Positions 1 to 5,158 of a DNA stretch of 5,303 nt are shown here, in pieces. The translations under genes were made by a program, and so were the position numbers. Within the stretch, counting starts at the first letter, position 1; every line of letters begins with the position of its first letter. The notes beneath the pieces were generated by a model. It did not search any database, was not told the origin of the DNA, and was given only the letters and a program-made list of their open reading frames with translations. The stretch is from NCBI GenBank assembly GCA_002423675.1, contig DINM01000121.1:3267-8569 (forward strand). Reading direction: 5' to 3'. This stretch comes from Verrucomicrobia bacterium UBA5540. GTDB taxonomy: Bacteria; Verrucomicrobiota; Kiritimatiellia; Kiritimatiellales; Tichowtungiaceae.

Positions 1-267
1 CAAGTCGCTGAAATGAAAAAAATTCAGAAGAAACTGGCCTCAAAAAAAGTTGAATTTTCCAGCGCCGCCGGACAGGTGACAGTTAAAATGAGCTGCGACA
101 TGAAGCCGCACAGCATTACAATCGCCCCGGAGCTGATTCAGTCCGGGAATATGAAAAAAATCGAAAGCGCCATTCTGGATGCCTTCAAAGGCGTACTCAA
201 CGAAGCCCAGGCGGCGACCGCCAATGATATGAAAAGCCTGACCGCCGGCATGGGACTTCCTTTTTGA
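1..267 (+). CDS. ybaB: YbaB/EbfC family nucleoid-associated protein (5' end outside window)
   Basis: Small DNA-binding protein of the YbaB/EbfC family. Known members are homodimers that bind and bridge DNA and are encoded next to recR. The frame is open from the first base of the window. An in-frame Met lies at base 13, but the family normally has about 10-20 more N-terminal residues (a Met/Gln/Lys-rich helix) before the KIQKKLASKKVEF segment, so the true start is probably upstream and the gene is partial. Seen in the sequence: the helix KIQKKLA, the strand region VEFSSAAGQVTVKMSCDMK, the I-x-I-x-PEL turn typical of the family, the helix with ILDAFKGVLNEAQ, and the C-terminal signature KSLTAGMGLPF, which closely matches the usual K-LTGGLGLPG end. 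It ends 103 bp before recR on the same strand. The pair is probably co-transcribed, often with dnaX upstream, which cannot be seen here. Confidence 0.9.
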   Translation, partial: QVAEMKKIQKKLASKKVEFSSAAGQVTVKMSCDMKPHSITIAPELIQSGNMKKIESAILDAFKGVLNEAQAATANDMKSLTAGMGLPF

Positions 268-370
268 AATATGAAAGATGAATTATGAAAAAGGGTCTGC
301 GACAGCTTTAACAAAAAAGGCCAACGCCGTTTGAGTTCGAGTTTTATCATTCATAGTTCATCATTTTCTC
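268..370. repeat. AT-rich imperfect inverted repeat in the ybaB-recR spacer
   Basis: The 103-bp spacer is bounded by two AT-rich blocks built from ATGAA/TTCAT words. The left arm GATGAATTATGA (277-288) pairs with TCATAGTTCATC (351-362) with one mismatch in 12, and looser similarity extends beyond both arms. The core of about 62 bp between them (289-350) has ordinary composition and no open frame of note. The right block runs straight into the recR start codon. It reads as FIIHSSSF when translated, a composition that I recall as a common spurious ORF product of such repeats. This could be a small non-autonomous repeat element or a low-complexity intergenic repeat; no target-site duplication is evident. 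Confidence 0.5.
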
Positions 371-976
371 ATGAAACACTTCCTTCCATTGGACAATCTG
401 ATTGCGGCACTGGAAAAACTTCCAGGCATTGGAAAACGTTCCGCCGAACGGATGGCGTTTGCTCTGGTGCAGAACCGCAACGGACTGGCCCGCAGACTGG
501 CGGACGCCCTGCTGGCTGCCGACGAGCAGGTGGCCTCCTGCTCGCGCTGCGGCGGCATTACCGTTACGAAAGAAGACCCCTGCGCCCTCTGTATCGATGG
601 ACGACGCGCAACCGGGCTTCTTTGCGTTGTGGAAAGCCCCGGCGACATCATGAAGATTGAGCGATGCAACGGGTTTAGCGGGCGCTATCACGTCCTCGGT
701 GGACATCTTTCGCCTGCGCTCGGAAAAGGCGTTGCGGATCTGCGCGTCAGCGAACTGCTGGCACGTTTGCACCCCGAACAAATCGATGAAGTAATTATCG
801 CACTCGGCACCGATGTCGAAAGCGAAGCCACCGCGAGCTATCTGGCTGAACTGATCGCCAGTCGAGGCGTCAAAGTCTCGCGCCTCGCCTTTGGTCTTCC
901 CTCCGGGAGCGCCATTGAATATGCCGACTCCACCACCCTCTCCCGCGCGATTGCCGGCCGTCAGTCGATCGGTTAA
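371..976 (+). CDS. recR: Recombination mediator protein RecR
   Basis: RecR works with RecO (and RecF) to load RecA on SSB-coated single-stranded DNA at gaps during recombinational repair. The 201-residue product is the usual full length. Domains in order: an N-terminal helix-hairpin-helix (LPGIGKRSAERMA, residues 17-29); a zinc knuckle with Cys57, Cys60, Cys71 and Cys74; a TOPRIM domain beginning LLCVVESPGDI (Glu88) and including the HVLGGHLSP segment (107-114) and GTDVESEATA (146-155); and the C-terminal LAFGLPSGSAIEYADSTTL segment (172-190) characteristic of RecR. The gap between the Cys pairs is 10 residues, two more than the 8 I recall for E. coli RecR. The ATG at 371 fits the family's N-terminus, but no Shine-Dalgarno sequence precedes it; the leader is the AT-rich repeat arm. 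It follows ybaB and is followed at once by a strong hairpin terminator. Confidence 0.97.
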   Translation: MKHFLPLDNLIAALEKLPGIGKRSAERMAFALVQNRNGLARRLADALLAADEQVASCSRCGGITVTKEDPCALCIDGRRATGLLCVVESPGDIMKIERCNGFSGRYHVLGGHLSPALGKGVADLRVSELLARLHPEQIDEVIIALGTDVESEATASYLAELIASRGVKVSRLAFGLPSGSAIEYADSTTLSRAIAGRQSIG

Positions 977-978
977 AG

Positions 979-1024
979 TTCCAAGGTTCGGAAAAAATGA
1001 ACCGTTTTTTTCCGAACCTTGGAA
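979..1024 (+). terminator. Strong hairpin terminator after recR
   Basis: A perfect 19-bp inverted repeat starts two bases after the recR stop codon. The left arm TTCCAAGGTTCGGAAAAAA (979-997) pairs fully with 1006-1024 across an 8-base loop. A-tracts at the inner end of the left arm are matched by a T-tract (1005-1011) on the right arm, so a shorter form (AAGGTTCGG-type stem) plus U-tract could also act on either strand. A further T-run follows at 1032-1037. This probably ends the ybaB-recR transcript. The arm resembles a second intergenic motif at 3982-3998. Confidence 0.8.
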
Positions 1025-1050
1025 AAGCGATGTTTTTTGCGTTTCAAGGT

Positions 1051-1076
1051 TTGACTTACCAGATGATTTCTATACC
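1051..1076 (+). promoter_or_regulatory. Possible promoter for tRNA-Asn
   Basis: TTGACT (1051-1056) matches five of six bases of a sigma70 -35 box, and TATACC (1071-1076) resembles a -10 box. The spacer is only 14 bp, shorter than the preferred 16-18, so the pairing is weak. Transcription from it would begin about 10 bases before the mature tRNA 5' end. The upstream hairpin terminator makes a separate tRNA promoter likely, but the exact boxes are uncertain. Confidence 0.3.
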
Positions 1077-1092
1077 TTTGTCGCCTCTTATT

Positions 1093-1167
1093 TCCGGCGT
1101 AGCTCAATGGTAGAGTAGGTGACTGTTAATCACTTGGTTGCTGGTTCGAGCCCAGCCGCCGGAGCCA
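1093..1167 (+). tRNA. tRNA-Asn (anticodon GTT)
   Basis: The complete cloverleaf can be drawn. The acceptor stem TCCGGCG (1093-1099) pairs with CGCCGGA (1157-1163). The D stem is GCTC/GAGT with loop AATGGTA. The anticodon stem GGTGA (1118-1122) pairs with TCACT (1130-1134) around the loop CTGTTAA, so the anticodon is GTT at 1125-1127, decoding AAC/AAU (Asn). The variable loop is TGGTT. The T stem GCTGG (1140-1144) pairs with CCAGC (1152-1156) around TTCGAGC. The discriminator is G1164 and CCA is encoded at 1165-1167. The first base pair is T-A, less usual than G-C. It stands alone between recR and the convergent spacer. Confidence 0.95.
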
Positions 1168-1172
1168 CTTTT

Positions 1173-1204
1173 AACCCCCATATGATCGATAAAATACGGG
1201 GGTT
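1173..1204 (+). terminator. Terminator-like hairpin after tRNA-Asn
   Basis: AACCCCC (1173-1179) pairs with GGGGGTT (1198-1204). After one A-C mismatch the stem gains three more pairs (1181-1183 with 1194-1196) around a 10-base loop. On the + strand the stem is followed by TATAAC, a short and imperfect U-tract, so it could end the tRNA transcript. The same hairpin read on the - strand could serve the opposing gnd operon, but its tail there (TTAAAAG) is poor. Confidence 0.55.
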
Positions 1205-1442
1205 TATAACAAACACTGCCGTGTAGACCAGCTCATCTAAATTGCTCTGGTAAAGTGATTTAGGGACAAATACAACCTTCCCGATGTGCAGTTTTTCTAG
1301 ATTCAAGATCACATTGGACTTCGTCTTAAACGTTTTCTTCGTCCCATTTTTTACCCATGAAAAAACCAGTGATCGGCGTCTAAGAGGCGGAACCCCGTCT
1401 TTTCCTACCCGCCATTTTCTGCCGTCCATCCAAACGGAATGA
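1205..1442. other. Convergent intergenic spacer, no recognised gene
   Basis: About 240 bases lie between the tRNA hairpin and the gnd stop codon, visibly richer in A+T than the flanking genes. On the - strand one frame stays open through the whole spacer, from inside the gnd 3' end (start at 1582, frame different from gnd) and into the tRNA complement. Its C-terminal AGLEPATK is simply the antisense of tRNA T-arm sequence. The spacer part is Lys/Arg-rich and includes KNGTKKTFKTKSN. I recognise no family, integrase motif or RNA gene in it. It may be a decayed gene or element remnant beside a tRNA, or merely non-coding sequence with a chance open frame. Confidence 0.4.
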
Positions 1443-2867
1443 TCATAAGGACGATCCACTCCACTCCGTATGAAAGAAATCTCCGCGGGGCTTGTCGATA
1501 CGCTCATAGGTGTGAGCGCCAAAAAAGTCGCGCTGGGCCTGAAGTAAATTGGCTGAGCCACGGGCCGTTCTAAAGCCGTCATAATATGACAGTGCTGAAC
1601 TCATTGCCGGGGAGGCAATACCTGCGCGTGTCATGCAGGCTACCGCGTTGCGCCAGTGCACCTGAGCCTCGCTGACCGACTCCGCAATCAGAGGGTCAAG
1701 CAGCAGATTGGAGAGATCCGGATCGCGCATGAATGCCTCTTTAATCGTGCGCAATAACGTGGAGCGAATAATACACCCGCCGCGCCAGATCTGTGCCAGC
1801 CGCGCCAGATTCAGGTTCCAGCCCTGCTCTTTCGAAACCTGCTGGATCAACTGAAAGCCCTGCGCATACGAAATGATATTCGAGCCGTAGAGAGCCTGTT
1901 TGATTTCTTCTACAAAATCCTGATGATCCACATCAATCCCCAATCTGGGACCTGCGAGCAGCTCCGAAGCTTTTGTGCGATCGTCCTTTAGCGCCGAAAG
2001 GCATCGAGCGAAAACGGCCTCGCCAATTAACGGAAGTGGTTCGCCCGCATCCAGAGCAGCCATCAGGGTCCACTTTCCGGTTCCCTTCTGACCGGCGGCA
2101 TCAAGAATCATATCAACGGTCTGTTCGCCATCCTTGGTTTCAAATGCAAGAATATCGCGGGTAATTTCAACCAGATAGGAGTCGAGCTTACCTTTATTCC
2201 AGCGGCCGAATACTTCAGACATGGCAATGTTCGACATGCCGAGACCGTCGCGCATCACCTGATAGGTTTCACAGATCATCTGCATGTCACCGTATTCGAC
2301 GCCATTGTGAACCATTTTTACAAAATGACCGGAGCCGCCGGAACCAATCCAGTCAACGCAGACAACGCCTTCAGGAGTACGGGCTGAAATCGCTTCAAAA
2401 ATCGGTTGGATCAGCTCCCATGCGCCATTGGATCCGCCAGGCATCAGAGCGGGACCTGTTAATGCGCCCTCTTCTCCTCCGGAAACGCCGCTGCCCACAA
2501 AAAGAAGACCTCGTTCTTCGCAGAATGCGACGCGGCGCTCCGTATCTTCCCACTGCGAGTTGCCGCCATCGATCAAAACATCTCCAGGCTCCAGCAACGG
2601 CAGAAGTTCATTAATGACCGAATCTACCGGCGCTCCCGCCTTAATCATCATCATAATTTTGCGCGGACGCTCAATTGATTCAACAAACTCCTGGAGGCTA
2701 TCTGCGTGAAAAAACCCCTCTTTGTAGTTTGCAGAAAATTTTTTCCTCAGTGTCTCGTTCCAGTCGTAGCACGAAACCGAAAATCCTTTTGAAACCATGT
2801 TGCGGGCGAGGTTGGAGCCCATCACGCCCATGCCAATCATTCCAATGTCCGTTTGTTTTTTAGTCAT
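1443..2867 (-). CDS. gnd: 6-phosphogluconate dehydrogenase, decarboxylating (long form)
   Basis: Oxidatively decarboxylates 6-phosphogluconate to ribulose 5-phosphate and CO2 in the cytoplasmic pentose-phosphate pathway. At 474 residues it matches the long bacterial/eukaryotic form (E. coli about 468). Seen: Rossmann motif GMGVMG (12-17); the KAGAP loop (76-80); DGGNSQWEDT (100-109); VGSGVSGGEEGA (124-135); catalytic KMVHNGVEYGDM with Lys184 and Glu191; KGTGKWT (261-267); and the C-terminal QAQRDFFGAHTYERID with Arg446 and His452, then FFHTEW. The catalytic residues are intact. Unusually, the turn after beta-strand 2 reads YDWN (34-37), where E. coli Gnd has FNRS, so the Arg that holds the NADP 2'-phosphate is absent and an Asp is present, suggesting NAD+ preference. 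The start lies 3 bases after the esterase stop with only a weak ribosome site (GGGA, 12 bases away), implying translational coupling. It is the last gene of the presumed kdgK-esterase-gnd operon. Confidence 0.96.
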   Translation of the reverse strand: MTKKQTDIGMIGMGVMGSNLARNMVSKGFSVSCYDWNETLRKKFSANYKEGFFHADSLQEFVESIERPRKIMMMIKAGAPVDSVINELLPLLEPGDVLIDGGNSQWEDTERRVAFCEERGLLFVGSGVSGGEEGALTGPALMPGGSNGAWELIQPIFEAISARTPEGVVCVDWIGSGGSGHFVKMVHNGVEYGDMQMICETYQVMRDGLGMSNIAMSEVFGRWNKGKLDSYLVEITRDILAFETKDGEQTVDMILDAAGQKGTGKWTLMAALDAGEPLPLIGEAVFARCLSALKDDRTKASELLAGPRLGIDVDHQDFVEEIKQALYGSNIISYAQGFQLIQQVSKEQGWNLNLARLAQIWRGGCIIRSTLLRTIKEAFMRDPDLSNLLLDPLIAESVSEAQVHWRNAVACMTRAGIASPAMSSALSYYDGFRTARGSANLLQAQRDFFGAHTYERIDKPRGDFFHTEWSGSSL

Positions 2868-2870
2868 AGT

Positions 2871-3959
2871 TTACTTATATCCCATCAATTTCAGTGCGGC
2901 ATGCGCAGCCCGCACGCCAACCTCTCTTTTCCGGCAGGGGTGAATATTGCTCAAGTCGCCGAGATCTTTAATGTCTACCGCTACTGTGTTCGCCGTGTTT
3001 TCCGCGACAGCGGCCTGTACATCCTGAAGCACCGCCCATGCGGCGCGACCGTCCGGACTTCCCGGGTCATACGCAGGCAGCTGAATGATTACAAACGGCA
3101 GATCAGGATTGTTCCATAAATTCCGATACGTCGAAATCAGACTCTGTAACCACAAACGATATTCCTGCGCCGTCTCGACACTGCCGGTATTGCCTTCTCC
3201 CTGATACCAGACCACCCCGTAGATCGGCAGATCACTGAAGGGACGAATCAATGTTTCATAAAGACGGGAAGGAACGGCACGTCCAAGTCCCCATTTGAAA
3301 AGCCGGTGCTGTCCCCACGGCTTGAAATCCGCCGCGTCTTCTGCTGCCGCTTTCAACACCTCAGGATCGTTCACCAGCGATTTAAATTTGCGACCGTCAA
3401 CCGTGTCCGGAAATGCCGTTACCGGAACCCATGCTTCAATTCCGGTTCCGCCGCGCGCAGCTACAAAAATACCGACAGGCGCCTTTTGCTGCCGCGCCAT
3501 CTCTATCGCAAAATAAGCTCCGACAGCGGAAATTTTTTGTACATTCTCCGCATTCACAACCATCCACTGGCTTCCATTAAAATAACGGACATCCACATCC
3601 CGGATTTCCGCGACCGCCTTATCCGCTTCTTCGCTTTTACCGACTGGAAACCCCATATTCGACTGTCCGGAGCAAAGCCAGATGTTGCCAACCAAGATAT
3701 CTTCGATGAATACCTGCTGATTTCCGATTGAAGAAGAAACCGTTAACGTACGGGATTTCGCCGAAGCACTCATCGGATCCAGCGTAACAATCCACGACCC
3801 GGAATCGTCGGCAACCCCAGTCTTTTTCTGACCAGCAAACTCAACGGTTATGACAGCTCCCGGCGCAGCGCGTCCGCTTAGCGGAACGGGACGATTCGCC
3901 GGCATCATCATATGATCACTCAGCCATACAGATAAAATCAGTGAAGCAACAACATTCAT
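2871..3959 (-). CDS. SASA-domain carbohydrate esterase (sialate O-acetylesterase-like)
   Basis: An SGNH-type esterase of the sialate O-acetylesterase (SASA) family, expected to remove O-acetyl groups from sugars or glycans; the real substrate cannot be read from sequence. Seen: an N-terminal beta domain SDHMMMPANRPVPLSGRAAPG (14-34), matching the family's SDHMVLQR-PVPVWG-A-PG start; the nucleophile motif GQSNM with Ser100; ARGGTGIEAW (168-177); WYQGEGN (251-257), the conserved block containing Gln253 and Glu255; and the C-terminal catalytic block DLGDLSNIHP with His340. The catalytic set is complete. At 362 residues it is shorter than many relatives (about 450-520). The N-terminus MNVVASLILSVWL is hydrophobic but very short, has no basic n-region and no clear AxA cleavage site, so export is uncertain. 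The ATG at 3959 is supported by an AAGGA site (3967-3971) seven bases upstream. It lies 41 bp after kdgK and 3 bp before gnd on the same strand. Confidence 0.88.
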   Translation of the reverse strand: MNVVASLILSVWLSDHMMMPANRPVPLSGRAAPGAVITVEFAGQKKTGVADDSGSWIVTLDPMSASAKSRTLTVSSSIGNQQVFIEDILVGNIWLCSGQSNMGFPVGKSEEADKAVAEIRDVDVRYFNGSQWMVVNAENVQKISAVGAYFAIEMARQQKAPVGIFVAARGGTGIEAWVPVTAFPDTVDGRKFKSLVNDPEVLKAAAEDAADFKPWGQHRLFKWGLGRAVPSRLYETLIRPFSDLPIYGVVWYQGEGNTGSVETAQEYRLWLQSLISTYRNLWNNPDLPFVIIQLPAYDPGSPDGRAAWAVLQDVQAAVAENTANTVAVDIKDLGDLSNIHPCRKREVGVRAAHAALKLMGYK

Positions 3960-3981
3960 AAACCTATCCTTTCTAATCAGA

Positions 3982-3998
3982 TTCCAATGATTGAAAAA
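3982..3998. repeat. Short palindromic motif between kdgK and the esterase gene
   Basis: TTCCAATGATTGAAAAA lies in the 41-bp kdgK-esterase spacer. Its core TTCCAATGATTG-AA is a near-palindrome missing one base of a TTCCAATGATTGGAA form. It matches the first 17 bases of the recR terminator arm at 13 positions without gaps. It is too short to be a convincing terminator and may be a copy of a small genome-wide intergenic repeat. Confidence 0.35.
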
Positions 3999-4000
3999 TT

Positions 4001-5098
4001 CTACCGGTCTACACGAGCTCCCGCACCCCCAACAATTTTCTTTACCTCAGGCAACGAAACCATTGTCGTGTCGCCCGGAGTGGTCATCGCCAGCGCACCG
4101 TGCGCCGCGCCATATTCGACCGCCAGCTGCGGATCGCCGAGCTCCATCAGACCGTAGATGAAGCCGGAGGCGAAGCTGTCGCCGCCGCCGACACGGTCGA
4201 GAATCTCGAGATTCGGACGATGCGTGGCGGTATAAAATTCTCCGTCGCACCAGGCCATCGCGCCCCAGTCGTTGACCGTCGCGCTTTTTACTCCGCGCAT
4301 CGTGGTCGCCGTTGCTTTAAAGTTCGGGAATTCTTTGACCGCTTTGGCGATCATCTTCTGGAAGGACTCGACTTCGAGTTCCGTCAGATTTTCATCCGCG
4401 CCTTCGATTTCGAAACCGAGGCAGGCGGTAAAGTCCTCTTCGTTTCCGATCATGACGTCGACGTATTTGGCGATCTCACGGTTGATTTCCTGACATTTTT
4501 CCAGTCCGCCAAAACCTTTCCAGAGCGACGGGCGGTAGTTGAGGTCGTACGAAACGATCGTGCCGTATTTTTTGGCAGCTTTGGCGGCTTCAATCACCAC
4601 CGGCCCGGTGGTTTCACTCAGCGCGGCAAAAATTCCGCCGGTATGCATCCAGCGCACCCCGAGTTTTCCGAAAATGTGTTCCCAATCAATATCGCCGGGT
4701 TTGAGTTGCGAGGCGGCCGTGTTGCCGCGATCCGAACAGCCGACTGCGCCTCGAATGCCGAAGCCGCGTTCGGTAAAGTTGAGTCCGTTGCGTACCGTAC
4801 GGCCGATGCCGTCGTAATCGGCCCATTTGATCAGGGAGGTATCCACTCCACCCTGAAGAATAAAATCTTCCATCAGTAAGCCGACTTCATTTTTGGCGAA
4901 GGCGGTGACGACGGCGGCGCGTTTGCCGAAGCAGCGGCGCAATCCACGGGCTACGTTATATTCGCCCCCCCCTTCCCACGCGCGAAATTCACGCGCCGTA
5001 CGAATACGTCCCTCGCCGGGATCGAGGCGAAGCATCACTTCGCCCAGTGAAACAATGTCATACTTGCAATCATCCTTTGATCGAATGGTCAAATTCAT
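4001..5098 (-). CDS. kdgK: PfkB-family sugar kinase, probable 2-keto-3-deoxygluconate kinase
   Basis: Predicted to phosphorylate 2-keto-3-deoxygluconate (KDG) with ATP to KDPG, a step in uronate and sugar-acid catabolism in the cytoplasm. The 365 residues fit the ribokinase/PfkB fold. Seen: SLGEVMLRLDPGEGRIRTA (17-35) and WEGGGEYNVARGL (41-53), the substrate-binding start of the KDG-kinase type; GIGRTVRNGLNFTERGFG (97-114); HTGGIFAAL (152-160); SYDLNYRPSLW (183-193), the conserved D-N-R-LW block; IGNEEDF (217-223); and the PfkB signature DRVGGGDSFASGF (301-313) with Asp307 as catalytic base and GGG as the anion hole. The ATG at 5098 has a strong AGGAG (5104-5108) five bases upstream. It leads the presumed operon with the esterase and gnd. 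The exact substrate is inferred from motif resemblance; another 2-keto sugar acid or hexose is possible. No KDPG aldolase lies in the window. Confidence 0.88.
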   Translation of the reverse strand: MNLTIRSKDDCKYDIVSLGEVMLRLDPGEGRIRTAREFRAWEGGGEYNVARGLRRCFGKRAAVVTAFAKNEVGLLMEDFILQGGVDTSLIKWADYDGIGRTVRNGLNFTERGFGIRGAVGCSDRGNTAASQLKPGDIDWEHIFGKLGVRWMHTGGIFAALSETTGPVVIEAAKAAKKYGTIVSYDLNYRPSLWKGFGGLEKCQEINREIAKYVDVMIGNEEDFTACLGFEIEGADENLTELEVESFQKMIAKAVKEFPNFKATATTMRGVKSATVNDWGAMAWCDGEFYTATHRPNLEILDRVGGGDSFASGFIYGLMELGDPQLAVEYGAAHGALAMTTPGDTTMVSLPEVKKIVGGAGARVDR

Positions 5099-5118
5099 CT
5101 TTTCTCCTTTATATTTAC

Positions 5119-5129
5119 TGAAACGTTCA
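5119..5129. promoter_or_regulatory. Possible LacI-type operator upstream of kdgK
   Basis: TGAAACGTTCA is one base short of the perfect palindrome TGAAACGTTTCA, a form typical of LacI-family operators with a central CG. It sits about 20-30 bases before the kdgK start, just upstream of its ribosome site, where a repressor could block the promoter or early transcript. No convincing -35/-10 pair is seen in 5099-5158, and no regulator gene is in the window. Confidence 0.25.
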
Positions 5130-5158
5130 TGCCTCTTCAGGCTATTCTACAATGGGGT

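Noticed and set aside
331..781. Open frames on both strands overlapping the start and middle of recR
   Set aside because: recR is unmistakable here. The + strand frame starts in the repeat arm with a TTG, and the - strand frames show no family features.
1380..1417. Possible gnd terminator hairpin (GGCGG/CCGCC) downstream of gnd on the - strand
   Set aside because: The stem is only about five pairs with a long loop and has no U-tract after it, so it was not called.
1130..1582. 150-codon - strand open frame ending AGLEPATK
   Set aside because: Its N-terminal third overlaps the conserved gnd C-terminus in another frame, and its C-terminus is the antisense of tRNA-Asn. Only the spacer part is noted, as an unassigned region.
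3295..3731. + strand open frames antisense to the esterase gene
   Set aside because: The - strand esterase has intact catalytic motifs throughout; the + strand products are shadows.
4100..4879. 259-codon + strand open frame
   Set aside because: It lies wholly antisense to kdgK, whose conserved motifs are continuous across this interval. The + strand product has no recognisable domain and reflects GC-rich codon structure.
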